The notes beneath the pieces were generated by a model, which saw only the letters and a list, made by a program, of their open reading frames with translations, made no database searches and was not told where the DNA came from. A DNA stretch of 64,000 nucleotides from Campylobacter sp. RM16187 (GTDB lineage: Bacteria > Campylobacterota > Campylobacteria > Campylobacterales > Campylobacteraceae). Where the stretch lies: the NCBI RefSeq assembly GCF_025319965.1, contig NZ_CP012549.1:1054001-1118000 (forward strand), read 5' to 3'. A program made the position numbers and the translations under genes. This document shows, piece after piece, positions 19,301 to 28,249 of the stretch. The stretch's first letter is position 1. Each line of letters opens with the position of its first letter.

Positions 19301-20671
19301 GATGATGTTATCAATACAAATAAAGCCACTATCACAGGCGAAGTCCTAGGTGGAGCCGGTCAAGATAATATAACCGTATCTGGCGGATCGGCTAAAGCCG
19401 TGCGAGGCGGAGACGGCGACGATGCTATAACCGTAACGGGAACAGAAAAAGACAATAATGGCAAGTCGATTGGAGGCGGAGCCAATATATCAGGCAATGT
19501 AGAGGGCAACAGAGGAGCAGACACTATAGTATTTGACGGTAAATCTCAAGCGCAAAATGTCTTTGGCGGAACGGGTAATGACACTATAACCGTCTCAGAC
19601 GAAGGCACTTTCGTAAGAAATATCGTATGTGGTCAAGACGGTAAAGATGCCGTCACCGTGAAAGATGGAGCCGATGTAGGAGCAAGAGTAAGCACCGGTG
19701 GCGTTGACGGCGGAACACCTGAAGCAATCAACATCTCAGGCGCAACTACTATAATAGGAACGAATTCAAATTTAGCTCAAAACGACAGAGGAGTTCGAAC
19801 GGCGGGTAGAATGGAGCTAAATGTAACGGATGGAGCTACTATACAAGGAAATATACATACCAATATACATGGAGATAAAGTCGATCAAATAATTAATGTT
19901 ACAAATTCTACCGTAAGAGGCGATATACTAGGCTCAGCTACGGGCGTAGATAAAGTGACCGTAACCAACTCCACGATAGATAACATAAATACTAAAGGTG
20001 GAGATGATATTATATCTATTTTAAGCGGAGCTAAAATATCTTCAGCCATAAAGAGTGGAGTAGGAGATGATACAGTAACCATTCAAGGATCAGGTACTTC
20101 TGTAGTAAGCGGTGTAGATGCAGAAGATGGAAATGACATTATCAAAGTATCGGATAGTGCTAAAATAGAAGGAAATCTCTTTGGTGGTAAAGGTGATGAT
20201 ATTATATCATTAACAGGAGAAGGTACTAGCGCAAGGCTATTAGATGGAGCTGGCGGGAAAGACGTTATCATAAAAGATGATAAAGCATCTTCAACCGGTA
20301 TAGCAGGTGGAGATACTGTCGTTACTAATAAATCCGGAAATTTAATTATAAACGATATAGATAGTAGTAAAACAATAGATCTATCAAACATATCTAAGGT
20401 AGATAAAAACATCAAATCCATTGATCTGTCAGAAGTGGATGGTGCAAAGCTAAATATAACAGCAAAAGACGTCTTAGATATAGATAAAGCCAATGGCGAT
20501 GAAACACTTACTGTAAAAGGTGGCAGTGATGACTCATTAAAAGATTCTGATGGTGGTAAATGGAGTACCGGAGCTACTATTGATGGAAACACTACATACA
20601 CCAACAATACAAATACAGTATCTATAATTATAGATAACGATATAGACACTAAAGGTTTGACTAACGGCTAA
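16340..20671 (+). CDS. LapA-like giant adhesin, type I-secreted, frameshifted at its N-terminus
   Basis: Secreted or surface-held repeat adhesin; 1443 residues remain from ATG 16340, with about 30 more encoded upstream in another frame. Order: rest of the retention module (1-65); a LapG-type protease site, EATAAGGGG, with TAAG at 71-74; a linker of 13 PEQPNQ units plus a 14th partial unit (about 139-220); a Ser/Thr/Asn-rich region; then about 950 residues (roughly 395-1345) of units near 21 residues long, consensus DGxDxIxV....AxVxGNIxGG, resembling RTX turns inside a beta-solenoid. The last 60 residues (GGKWSTGATIDG..., then VSIIIDNDID) look like the C-terminal type I secretion signal of such adhesins. 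There is no Sec signal peptide. No LapBCE, LapG or LapD gene is in the window. If translation restarts at 16340, the retention module lacks its first strand. Confidence 0.85.
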   Translation: MIGEKVMTLSPDAKVIITSKNGVDITILGNDEIVLDQSLIDSGSNSNVLADINDLQKSILEGQGLQDLEATAAGGGGSISAEGISLGGTSFTDSGHISNVFRSFGDLDNSPQSDTNISGVNSSPIPNTTESNNQSPINPEQPNQPEQPNQPEQPNQPEQPNQPEQPNQPEQPNQPEQPNQPEQPNQPEQPNQPEQPNQPEQPNQPEQPNQPEQPNQPEQPKGIELPSSVYVREMASYTSTSTNNDMRSNIETTSTADNSGAQINGANTNYFKALNSQLDKIDNNSEAHNKTDGFEVENKSNISNWFSEIVGEYNLEKGVVQKGDDKFDKAFIDGEFIKEGGWYSKTSEKGTVIFGSDEAKPLVITNSGNEAKYNALENRVVVLDDQDTNPVRVFGSDKADNITIDGVTVDFISTGTGDDEITLKNGAKITNDINTGDGKDTISIDGEGTTVKGDIFTNDGADTITMTNKSTVDGNINTGDGDDVINMDGEAKVGASIYGRDGDETINLNNGSQVAGNIEAGVGSGKIILDGGSKVSKRIRSGIEEEFNAQGDTPTNHDFAGNVNVELKNNSTVVQHIDLNGTGFREITIDNSTVGGNIHAGEYSDSKVVIQNDSKVNYTILGEGGNDTIIVKDSEVRKSAGEFSILGDVERPKEDYDGNDTIEITNSTIHKKIDAGGGDDTIEIIKSTVKDQVHGNDGEDEIYVENESTVTGNIRGGAGNDVITAKGNSSVKNILGEAGKDIITIESGAKVIDQIRGDTKTMNDEHEKAAQANQGKNIDIVDSGADIDTITLRGAGTSAKYILGGDGNDIIQVEDGANTKLIIADEGDDKITVSGTGTYVSGINGRGGDDIIKVEDGAKVDGIVGRWGDDEITITGAGTVVTGNVEGNEDSDTIKILDGAKIEGYVSGGRGESPSVYGGAEKSDGNNITIQNAEVKGNVEGGTYGGENKIDILDNSTVGGDVLGGGDKDEIQVENSYIKGNIDTRGGDDVINTNKATITGEVLGGAGQDNITVSGGSAKAVRGGDGDDAITVTGTEKDNNGKSIGGGANISGNVEGNRGADTIVFDGKSQAQNVFGGTGNDTITVSDEGTFVRNIVCGQDGKDAVTVKDGADVGARVSTGGVDGGTPEAINISGATTIIGTNSNLAQNDRGVRTAGRMELNVTDGATIQGNIHTNIHGDKVDQIINVTNSTVRGDILGSATGVDKVTVTNSTIDNINTKGGDDIISILSGAKISSAIKSGVGDDTVTIQGSGTSVVSGVDAEDGNDIIKVSDSAKIEGNLFGGKGDDIISLTGEGTSARLLDGAGGKDVIIKDDKASSTGIAGGDTVVTNKSGNLIINDIDSSKTIDLSNISKVDKNIKSIDLSEVDGAKLNITAKDVLDIDKANGDETLTVKGGSDDSLKDSDGGKWSTGATIDGNTTYTNNTNTVSIIIDNDIDTKGLTNG
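16754..17002 (+). repeat. 18-bp tandem repeat encoding PEQPNQ
   Basis: Thirteen full 18-base units plus a partial fourteenth, starting every 18 bases from 16754 to 16988. Units 1-6 use GAA for Glu and units 7-14 use GAG, with otherwise near-identical sequence, which points to two separate rounds of block expansion. Being a multiple of three, unit gain or loss would not break the frame. Confidence 0.95.
17520..20350 (+). repeat. Degenerate ~63-bp repeats encoding a ~21-residue solenoid unit
   Basis: Successive protein units of 21-22 residues, seen clearly from residue 410: each has a DGxD turn, an alternating IxI/V strand, a GAxVxGNI turn and a closing xGG. DNA identity between units is low, so these are old repeats. 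I estimate about 40 units with a few interruptions (for example near 17960-18020 and 18630-18690). Confidence 0.75.
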
Positions 20672-20686
20672 TAACGGATAATTATT

Positions 20687-20728
20687 CCATCTCTCTTGTT
20701 AAAGCATACAAGAGAGATGGTTGTTTTA
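20687..20728 (+). terminator. Strong intrinsic terminator after the adhesin gene
   Basis: Perfect 13-bp stem, 20687-20699 with 20708-20720, 8-base loop, followed by a T-rich run TTGTTTT. Confidence 0.85.
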
Positions 20729-20793
20729 GTCTTATTGTGAGGACAATAAGAGAGTTTCATAAACACTTCAGGCTTATAGGATCGTTTTATAAA

Positions 20794-22752
20794 TTAAAAT
20801 TTATTAATCCTAACATCGGCCAAAATTATCTTAGACATCTTGTCTACCTCTCTAGTAACTTCATTTGTTTTATCTACTATTCTGATATTTTGATGAGTCA
20901 TATCATCGATTTGAGAGATGGATTTGTTTATCATACTTATGCCTTCAGCCTGCTCTTTTATACTTTCACTCATCTCATTTATGCTTTGAGCTAGGACATT
21001 TGCATTAGCCTCTATCTCACTTAGTGATTTTTGAGTTCTTTCCGCTAGTTTTCTAACTTCATCTGCAACTACCGCAAAGCCTCTTCCGTGTTCTCCTGCA
21101 CGTGCTGCTTCTATTGCTGCGTTAAGTGCTAGTAAATTTGTTTGATCTGCTATATCTCTTATTATTACTATTATGTTTTTTATCTCTTCTGATTGTCTTG
21201 TTACATCTTCTGCTTTTTGACTTATAGCATTCATTGAGCTTGACATCTGTTCTACTGCTGCAGCACTTTCTTGAAGAGAATTTGCTTGGATGTTGGTTCC
21301 GTCGGTGAGCTCCCTCATAGATTTAGCCAAAATATTAGCCTTTTCCTCGAGCATCTGAGCCTCATTTAGATTGTCTTGGAGCATCTTACAAATTACATCT
21401 CCCATATTTTTAACACCCATAACCATATCTTTCAAATCACTTTCAAGACCCTCTCTAAGCTCTACTTTTTGAGTAAAATCATTTTTTGTATATAGGCTTA
21501 AGACCTTTGTAATATCTTTTAAATTTTCAGATATAGAAGCAAAAAATGTATTTAATAAATTTTTTAACTCCAAAAGTGATGGATTATTTGGATCGGATGA
21601 AATTTTCACACCCAAATTTCCTCTTATCATCAAATTTGCAACACTATTTAGCTCATCTATCATCATATTGTCTTTCTTAATGCCATCTATAACCTTATCT
21701 ATATTTTCATTTATAACCCTACTCATGACTCCAAATTCATCATTTGTGCCTATTCCTAACTTTTTAGGAGCTTTCGCCTCATAGGTCACAAATTTAAATA
21801 CGTCATTTAGCTTATCTTGGATAGCTTTTATTGGATTTAGCGATTTTTTAAGCAATATGTATACAAACGCTGAAAGAGCTATCACAAATATTATCGCCAA
21901 AATAGCTTGGGTTCTTAAAATAGGTATAGTATTGTTACTGAAAGTATCACCCTCAATCTCTGCTACAGCCAACCAACTCTCGCTATTTAAAGGTAAAATT
22001 TTAGCAAATACATTTTGATTTTCTTGATTTACATAAGAAATCAATCCATTTTCATCAAAATTTTTACTCTCAACCTCTTTCATAAGTTGCACTGTCGAAG
22101 GTAGGGATTTTGACAAATTATTTGAATTTGAATGCATTAAAATTTTTGCATCTTTACCTTCAATGACATAGATATAGCTATACTCGGTTCTACCCATTTC
22201 AAGTATCTCTTTATTTAGTCCATCTATGCCAACATTTAAAGACGCCACACCTATTAGCTTGCCATCTTTTATAACAGGAGCCGAAAAACTAACCACTAGT
22301 TGATTGTTTGCTACAGATATATAAGGCTCTGTAAAAATGGGCTTATTTTCAGATTTTGCCTTTTTATACCAACCACGAGTCCTTGGATCATAGTCTTTTG
22401 CCGGGTTTCCGTCCGAAAAAAATGTCGCACCATCAGACTCTCTACCGTAATAAGCAAGAGATATTAAGCTAGTGCCCCAATGCCTAGCATCTTTGACTAT
22501 TTTGAAAATTTCATCATCGTTTCCAGATGAATCCGCTATATCTCTAGCAAGTTTTACTACATACTCTTTATACGAATCAAAAAATTCACCCATAACATTT
22601 TTTATATCTTTTAGGATCTGCTCTTGATTTTGATTTACAAGTTTGACAACTTTATCCTGAGCCATACAATAATTGACCACAGATATGGCAGCAAACGAAA
22701 TAAAAAGCGCTACAATAAGCATAATAGCGATTTTGTTTGTTATTGATCTCAT
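20794..22752 (-). CDS. Methyl-accepting chemotaxis protein with dCache sensor domain
   Basis: Transmembrane chemoreceptor of 652 residues. TM1 at about residues 8-29; periplasmic double-Cache domain about 35-275 containing [11 protein letters not shown] and [20 protein letters not shown]2 at about 278-300; HAMP and linker; signalling hairpin with [20 protein letters not shown] and [20 protein letters not shown] at about 535-575. The Asp that usually follows PY in amino-acid-binding dCache domains is Ser here, so the ligand may not be an amino acid. It points tail to tail at the adhesin gene; the 120 bases between them hold the adhesin terminator. Confidence 0.9.
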   Translation of the reverse strand: MRSITNKIAIMLIVALFISFAAISVVNYCMAQDKVVKLVNQNQEQILKDIKNVMGEFFDSYKEYVVKLARDIADSSGNDDEIFKIVKDARHWGTSLISLAYYGRESDGATFFSDGNPAKDYDPRTRGWYKKAKSENKPIFTEPYISVANNQLVVSFSAPVIKDGKLIGVASLNVGIDGLNKEILEMGRTEYSYIYVIEGKDAKILMHSNSNNLSKSLPSTVQLMKEVESKNFDENGLISYVNQENQNVFAKILPLNSESWLAVAEIEGDTFSNNTIPILRTQAILAIIFVIALSAFVYILLKKSLNPIKAIQDKLNDVFKFVTYEAKAPKKLGIGTNDEFGVMSRVINENIDKVIDGIKKDNMMIDELNSVANLMIRGNLGVKISSDPNNPSLLELKNLLNTFFASISENLKDITKVLSLYTKNDFTQKVELREGLESDLKDMVMGVKNMGDVICKMLQDNLNEAQMLEEKANILAKSMRELTDGTNIQANSLQESAAAVEQMSSSMNAISQKAEDVTRQSEEIKNIIVIIRDIADQTNLLALNAAIEAARAGEHGRGFAVVADEVRKLAERTQKSLSEIEANANVLAQSINEMSESIKEQAEGISMINKSISQIDDMTHQNIRIVDKTNEVTREVDKMSKIILADVRINKF

Positions 22753-22849
22753 TTAATATTTTCCTTATTTTAACTTTTAATTAATTCTACTAATTTATTA
22801 TTTAAAAGATATTAAAATAAATAGGATTACAAAATGTAGAAAATATGGT

Positions 22850-22881
22850 AAATTCTACCGCCGAATAAAGCGGTAGAATTT
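22850..22881 (-). terminator. Hairpin terminator of the reductase operon
   Basis: Perfect 12-bp inverted repeat, 22850-22861 with 22870-22881, 8-base loop, immediately past the stop of the molybdoreductase gene on the minus strand. Confidence 0.75.
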
Positions 22882-22886
22882 GGATA

Positions 22887-25445
22887 TCACATAGCGAATT
22901 TAGGATCGCTAAATGCGGTTAGCTTAGGCGCCTCGCCTTTGAATTTCTCGATATTTACAAGAGCTGTATGAGAGATATTTCCGTTTGCAAGTTTGCTGGT
23001 TGGCATATCTATGGTTAGCATGTTTGCCGAACCGTTTTTGCAAAGCCCGTTCATATCAGGGTCATACCAAGCACCCTCGCAAAGTCTCACAACGCCAGGC
23101 ATGATGTTTTTAGTCACAACCGCTCCGGCAAGAGCTTCGCCACGAGCGTTAAAGACGCGAACTAGATCGCCGTTTTTTACACCAAGCGATTTGGCGTCTT
23201 TTTCGTGTATCCAGATCGGCTCGCGATTTGCCACTGCGTAGTTATCGCGGATGCTTGTGTTGCTTAGCTGCGAGTGAAGTCTATCTGCAGGGTGAGCGCT
23301 GATCATGTGGAACTGCGCAGGTTTGTTTTGCATGCCTAGCCACTCGATCGGCTCAAACCACATCGGGTGCGCCTTGCAGTCATCATATCCCATCTTTTCG
23401 ATAGTTTCAGAGTAAATTTCGATAAGTCCCGAAGGTGTTCCAAGCGCATTTAAGATAGGATCTTCTCTAAATTCGCCAAATCTCACCCACTGATCGCTCT
23501 CAGGCGTCGAAGCAAACGTAACCGCCTTGTTTTCATTCCAGAATTCGTTAAATTCTTTCATGTCGGTTACTAGATCAGGATTTGCTTTTACTTGAGCGTA
23601 TGCTCCGTTATAGTACTCTTTGATCCAGTCAAATTCGTCTTTTCCGTTATCTGTGTAGGCTACGACTAAATTTTTAGCATAAGCCTTGCATAGATCGGTG
23701 AAAATTTGATAGTCATCTCTTGCCTCACCAAATTTCTCAACAACTTGTTTCATCGGAACAATGTTCATATTTGAGTAATCACCGGTCATAGTGATGTCGT
23801 TTCTCTCATACTGAGTTGTCGCAGGGAAAACTATATCAGCCATCTTTGCAGTCGGTGTCCAGTATGGCTCGTTTACTACGATAGTGCGAGGTTTTTGCCA
23901 CGCTTTTACAAGTGTGTTTGTATCTTGGTGGTGGCAGAATGGATTACCGCCGACCCAGTAGATAAAGTCGATATCAGGATATGTGATCTTTTTGCCGTTG
24001 TGATCTATCGTTTTGCCCGGATTTAGCAGAGCTTCAGCTATCCTAGCTAGAGGGAATACATACTCTGTCGCTTTTGAAAGCCAGCTTTGTCCTGTTCCGC
24101 CTGAAGAGGTCGTTTTGCCGATAAATTTACCGTTTTCATCAAAACTACCTGTAACGCTTCCTATAAACTCTCCCGCTTCGTTGAAATTTCCAACGCTTGC
24201 GCTGTTCATACCGCTTAATACGCCGCCTTTGCAAGTCGGTGCGCCGCCGTTTGAGTAGTGATAGCTAAGACCAAAGCCTCCACCCGGAAGTCCGATTTGT
24301 CCAAGCATGGCAGCTAGAGTTACCATAGCCCAGTGCGGTTGCTCGCCGTAGTGAGCCCTTTGCATGCCCCATCCGCTCATTAGCATAGTGCGGTTATCCA
24401 TAAAGGTATCTGCAAGCTCTTTTATAAGCGAGGCTTTAAGTCCGCAAATTTTGCTTGCCCACTCTAGGTCTTTTGCCACGCCGTCTGTCTTGCCAAGCAG
24501 ATAAGGAAGGAATTTATCAAAGCCCACTGTGTAAGTTGAGATAAACTCTTTATCGTATTTATCGCTTGTATATAGGTAGTGCATCATACCAAGCATCATC
24601 GCTGTATCGGTATTTGGCAGAGGAGTTACCCACTGAGCTTTGTCGAAGTATTGAGCTGTTTCGCTCTTGATAGGATCGATGATGATCACTTTTTTACCCG
24701 ATTTTTTAAGCTCTTCAAAGTATTTAAAGCCTTGCTCGTCTGTCGAAGTCCAAGCTATGCGAAGTGTGGATATAGGGTTTGCTCCCCAGATAACTACTAC
24801 TTTTGAGTGCTCAAGTATAAGCGGCCAGCTGGTTTGTTGCTCATACACTTCGATACTTCCTACAACGTGAGGCATGATAACTTGACTTGCTCCTGTTGAA
24901 TAATCGCCCAAGTGACCCACAAATCCGCCGCTTAAGTTCATAAATCTATGGAGCAAAATTCTTGAGTTGTGCACGTTACCGCTTGATTTCCAACCGTAGC
25001 TTCCTGCAAATACGGCTTGGTTGCCCTTTTCTTTTCTCGTCTTTTTAAGCTCTCTGGCAACAAGCTTGATAGCATCTTCGTATCTTACTCTAACCCACTC
25101 GTCTTTGCCTCTAAGTTCTGGTTTTGGGTTATTTGGATCCATTAGATAGCTTTTGCGCACCATTGGGTATTTGATACGGCTTTTATAGACCATATCGGCT
25201 GTGAAATTTTGAAGCGAGTTTGGTATCTCGCTTGTCTTTTGCACAGGACCTGAGCCTACGATAACTCCGTCTTTAACGTCCACTTTTAGCATGCCCCAGT
25301 GAGCTGCGGTATTTACGGTGCCGTTTTTTACAAGGGCCGGATTTAGCTCATCGGCTAGTAAATTTGTGGCTGTAACCTTTGATAGCAGAGGAGCTCCGGC
25401 TAAAAGTGCGCCAAATTTTAAAACATCTCGTCTTTGTCTATTCAT
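22887..25445 (-). CDS. torA: Periplasmic TMAO/DMSO-type molybdoreductase (TorA/BisC family, Tat-exported)
   Basis: Bis-MGD molybdoenzyme reducing an N- or S-oxide as terminal electron acceptor in the periplasm. ATG at 25445 follows AAAAGGAG; the product has 852 residues and starts with a Tat signal (QRRDVLKF at residues 4-11, then a hydrophobic stretch). GDYSTGASQVIMPHVVG contains the Ser expected to ligate Mo in TMAO/DMSO reductases. There is no N-terminal Fe-S cysteine motif, as expected for TorA/DorA. The C-terminal molybdopterin-binding segment has AHPADRLHSQLSNT and GAWYDPD. Gene order cytochrome then reductase equals C. jejuni Cj0265c-Cj0264c, shown to reduce TMAO and DMSO. True substrate (TMAO, DMSO, methionine or biotin sulphoxide) is not fixed by sequence. 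Confidence 0.88.
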   Translation of the reverse strand: MNRQRRDVLKFGALLAGAPLLSKVTATNLLADELNPALVKNGTVNTAAHWGMLKVDVKDGVIVGSGPVQKTSEIPNSLQNFTADMVYKSRIKYPMVRKSYLMDPNNPKPELRGKDEWVRVRYEDAIKLVARELKKTRKEKGNQAVFAGSYGWKSSGNVHNSRILLHRFMNLSGGFVGHLGDYSTGASQVIMPHVVGSIEVYEQQTSWPLILEHSKVVVIWGANPISTLRIAWTSTDEQGFKYFEELKKSGKKVIIIDPIKSETAQYFDKAQWVTPLPNTDTAMMLGMMHYLYTSDKYDKEFISTYTVGFDKFLPYLLGKTDGVAKDLEWASKICGLKASLIKELADTFMDNRTMLMSGWGMQRAHYGEQPHWAMVTLAAMLGQIGLPGGGFGLSYHYSNGGAPTCKGGVLSGMNSASVGNFNEAGEFIGSVTGSFDENGKFIGKTTSSGGTGQSWLSKATEYVFPLARIAEALLNPGKTIDHNGKKITYPDIDFIYWVGGNPFCHHQDTNTLVKAWQKPRTIVVNEPYWTPTAKMADIVFPATTQYERNDITMTGDYSNMNIVPMKQVVEKFGEARDDYQIFTDLCKAYAKNLVVAYTDNGKDEFDWIKEYYNGAYAQVKANPDLVTDMKEFNEFWNENKAVTFASTPESDQWVRFGEFREDPILNALGTPSGLIEIYSETIEKMGYDDCKAHPMWFEPIEWLGMQNKPAQFHMISAHPADRLHSQLSNTSIRDNYAVANREPIWIHEKDAKSLGVKNGDLVRVFNARGEALAGAVVTKNIMPGVVRLCEGAWYDPDMNGLCKNGSANMLTIDMPTSKLANGNISHTALVNIEKFKGEAPKLTAFSDPKFAM

Positions 25446-25493
25446 CTTTTCTCCTTTTGTGGTTTTTATCTCTCGTCTAAGCATTTTTAGGCA

Positions 25494-26060
25494 CTACTTC
25501 ACGTCCGAAGAGTGTTTTTGAAGATATTGAGTGATGAGCCACTCGTCTTTTTTGTCTATCGCGGTTCTGCTAAGCATCGATTTTACAAGACCCGGCCATT
25601 GGTTTGCAGTATAATGATCGGTCGCATGAGCACCGTGACAAATACCGCAGTTGTCTTTGTATAGCTGATCGGCTCTTGCGAACATAGAAGATACTTCATT
25701 TACAAATTCGCCCTTTGTGGTGTAAGCAACTGCTTCTACTTTGTCCCATTTGCCGTTTTTGCCCTTTTCAAGTGTTTTATACTCGATCTTAGCCGTCTTA
25801 GCAAAAGCCGCCGCTATGACGCGCTGTGAATCACTATAATAAATCACGTTATCTATAGCAGGGTTTTTATAGCCACGGATGACTATCTTTACTCTATCTC
25901 CGCTCTCTTCGCTTATCTTAACTGCGTTGGTTGGAAGCAGTCTGCCTATAGACTTGGTTGAAGTCGCATCAGAAAAAAGTGGCTTAACGACATCCGTATA
26001 AACCTCTCCTGTGGCAAATAGCGAACAGGCTAGCGTTACTGATAGTAATACCTTCTTCAT
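25494..26060 (-). CDS. Periplasmic monoheme c-type cytochrome, partner of the molybdoreductase
   Basis: 188-residue protein with a Sec signal peptide (about 1-18) and a single heme-attachment motif CGICH at about residue 138. The C-terminal 60 residues are the heme domain; the first 110 form an additional domain without a recognisable motif. Located 48 bases upstream of the reductase on the same strand, as Cj0265c is to Cj0264c in C. jejuni. It most likely passes electrons to the reductase. A Shine-Dalgarno (AAAGGAG) precedes the ATG. Confidence 0.88.
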   Translation of the reverse strand: MKKVLLSVTLACSLFATGEVYTDVVKPLFSDATSTKSIGRLLPTNAVKISEESGDRVKIVIRGYKNPAIDNVIYYSDSQRVIAAAFAKTAKIEYKTLEKGKNGKWDKVEAVAYTTKGEFVNEVSSMFARADQLYKDNCGICHGAHATDHYTANQWPGLVKSMLSRTAIDKKDEWLITQYLQKHSSDVK

Positions 26061-26251
26061 ATTTCTCCTTTATCGTGGTTGTAGGGAAATTATAGATAAA
26101 AAGTATGATTTAAATATGATTTTTTTTGAAATTTACGAAATTTTATGAATTTATTTAAGTAGTTTTGTGGATTTAGAAAATTTTAATAAATATACTTAAT
26201 TTTAGCATAACAAATATCTATTAAATACAACTCTTGGGCTATATTTTTCTC

Positions 26252-26980
26252 TCAAACATACCCAACTTCGCTCACCGTCCTATCGCACTCCTCGTTTAAG
26301 CAGAGCTTGTAGCCTCTACCTTGAGCGCTCTGGATAAGCTCGGGATATAATTTCTTGCGAAGTTTATAGACAAACGAGCGTATCGCATCACTCGTGCAAC
26401 CCTCTCCTTGCCACACGTTAGCCTCTATCATCTCAAAGCTAACGGTTCGCGTCTGGTTTTTAAGAAACAGATGAAGCAGCGCTTGCTCCTTTTTGGTTAG
26501 CGCCACGACTTCGCCGTCCTTATAAAGCTCTCTTGTAAATGCGTTAAACACAAAGCCGTTTTTAAGATCAACGCTTGCAAAATCGCTTCTAAATTTATTC
26601 GCTGCAAAGCTCATTGTCATCACTAGCTCGCGTTTGTCAAAAGGCTTTTTAAGCACGCCTGAGCTCTTAACCTCGATCGCACTTAGCATATTTTCATCGC
26701 TATCATAAGCAGTTAGAAATAAAATAGGCACGTTCTCATCGCTCTTTCTGATGATCGAAGCCATTTTTAGACCGCTCATTCTGGGCATGTTGATGTCAGA
26801 AACTATCAAATTTATATTGCGCAAGCCAAAGCACTCCAGCGCCTCTTTGGCGTCTCTGCAAGCGTAAATTTCATGCACATAGTGCTCTATCGCGCTTTTT
26901 ATCGCCTCTCTTAAGTCATCATCATCCTCAACTAGAAGCAAATTCACATCTTTTAATATCTCTTTTATCTTACTATACAT
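26252..26980 (-). CDS. OmpR-family response regulator
   Basis: 242 residues: receiver domain with acidic DDDD segment near residue 19, phospho-acceptor Asp at about 62 in SDINMPRMSG, and the conserved Lys in VLKKPF near 110; then an OmpR-type winged helix (about 140-230) with SDAIRSFVYKLRKKL and AQGRGYKL. It overlaps the histidine kinase gene by 8 bases. Together they lie 190 bases downstream of, and in the same direction as, the start of the cytochrome/reductase operon, so regulation of respiration on an N/S-oxide is plausible but not shown. Confidence 0.9.
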   Translation of the reverse strand: MYSKIKEILKDVNLLLVEDDDDLREAIKSAIEHYVHEIYACRDAKEALECFGLRNINLIVSDINMPRMSGLKMASIIRKSDENVPILFLTAYDSDENMLSAIEVKSSGVLKKPFDKRELVMTMSFAANKFRSDFASVDLKNGFVFNAFTRELYKDGEVVALTKKEQALLHLFLKNQTRTVSFEMIEANVWQGEGCTSDAIRSFVYKLRKKLYPELIQSAQGRGYKLCLNEECDRTVSEVGYV

Positions 26981-28220
26981 TATCCGCCTCTTTAACCTCT
27001 CTTTTTAGATAAAGCGCAAATTTCGTGGGCTCTTTGGCGCTTTCAAGCACAAGTCTTCCGCCAAGCTTATCGGTAGCTAAAATTTTAGCCACATAAAGCC
27101 CCATGCCCGTTCCCGTTTCTTCTTTAGTCGTAAAAAACGGCTCAAAGATACGCTCTTTATCCCCTCTTATGCCGCTACCGTTATCGCTTACGCTTATGCA
27201 AATTTCGCCTTTTACCCTTTGCAAACTCACCCAAACTCTGGGCTCAAAATATATATCATCTTGCATAAAATTCACAAGCTCATCTTTGGCGTTTGAAAGC
27301 AGGCTTAGCAAAATTTGCTTTACGTAAGAAGGCACTCCACAAACGATAAATTCGCCCTCTTCGCACTCAAACTCAAACAAAATTCCATTCGTATTTATCT
27401 GCGGCTTTACTATAAATGCAAGCTCGTTTATAACATCTTTTACATTAAAATTTATTATATTGTTATCGTTTTTATAAAAACTTCTAAAAGCGCTTATCGT
27501 CTCATCCATAAGCCTGATCCCGTTTTTGCAGCGACTTAGATGAGTTTTTATCTCGTCAAACTTGGCTTCATTTAAGCAGTCTTCGATGTTTTCAAGCGAT
27601 AGCAAGATAGAGCTAAGAGGCTGGCGCTGCTGATGAGATATGGAGTTTATCATCTCGCCCACAACCGCCATCTTTGCGTTAGATATGAGCATTCTGTGAT
27701 GTTCAGCCTGCTTTTCTTCAAGCTCTCTTTCGTGAGTTACATCACTTGCAGTGATGATAAGTCCGTCAAATTTCACTCCGCCTTCAAGCACGCTTGAGAC
27801 GTTTAATCGGTAAAAAATTTTATCGATACAGACGATGAAATTTTGATTTTCGTAAGGGTGGTTTTTGAGATTTGAAAAGCTTTTTAAGCACTCAAGCTCT
27901 TTGGAATTTGCGATAAGAGCGTTAAATTCTCGCTCGTAATACACCTTGCTTTTAAGATTAAAAATTTGCTCAAATTTTTTGTTTATAAATTTGATTATCC
28001 CGTTTTCATCTACGAGTAAAAGCCCCAGATTTGGAGTCTTTGCAAAGGCTCGCTCCACATCGTTTTTGCTCTGTGTTTTATTGCCGGCAAGTAGATATAT
28101 CAAAACTCCTGCAAGCAAAAAGCCCGCTAAAACTAGAAATTTAACATCGCCGCTAGCATAATAAAACCCAACGCAAATCGCCCCAAACAAGAAAAATAGA
28201 GCGAAAATAACCTTTTGCAA
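26973..28220 (-). CDS. Membrane sensor histidine kinase with PAS domain
   Basis: From a TTG at 28220 (AGGAGG four bases ahead at 28225-28230) the protein has 415 residues. Two membrane segments at about 3-22 and 27-43 with almost no periplasmic loop; PAS domain about 65-180; dimerisation/phospho-acceptor helix INSISHQQRQPLSSILLSLEN with the His near residue 196; ATPase domain with N box NAKDEL, G1 DNGSGI and the FEPFFTTK and GTGMGLYVAK motifs. With so little exposed periplasmic sequence, sensing is probably through the PAS domain or the membrane. Confidence 0.9.
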   Translation of the reverse strand: MQKVIFALFFLFGAICVGFYYASGDVKFLVLAGFLLAGVLIYLLAGNKTQSKNDVERAFAKTPNLGLLLVDENGIIKFINKKFEQIFNLKSKVYYEREFNALIANSKELECLKSFSNLKNHPYENQNFIVCIDKIFYRLNVSSVLEGGVKFDGLIITASDVTHERELEEKQAEHHRMLISNAKMAVVGEMINSISHQQRQPLSSILLSLENIEDCLNEAKFDEIKTHLSRCKNGIRLMDETISAFRSFYKNDNNIINFNVKDVINELAFIVKPQINTNGILFEFECEEGEFIVCGVPSYVKQILLSLLSNAKDELVNFMQDDIYFEPRVWVSLQRVKGEICISVSDNGSGIRGDKERIFEPFFTTKEETGTGMGLYVAKILATDKLGGRLVLESAKEPTKFALYLKREVKEADNV

Positions 28221-28249
28221 AAAGCCTCCTTGGTTTTGCAAATTTAAGC

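Noticed and set aside
17494-20649. Several minus-strand frames of 65-188 residues inside the adhesin gene
   Set aside because: All are reflections of the plus-strand GDG/ATT codon bias, with no Shine-Dalgarno or family motif.
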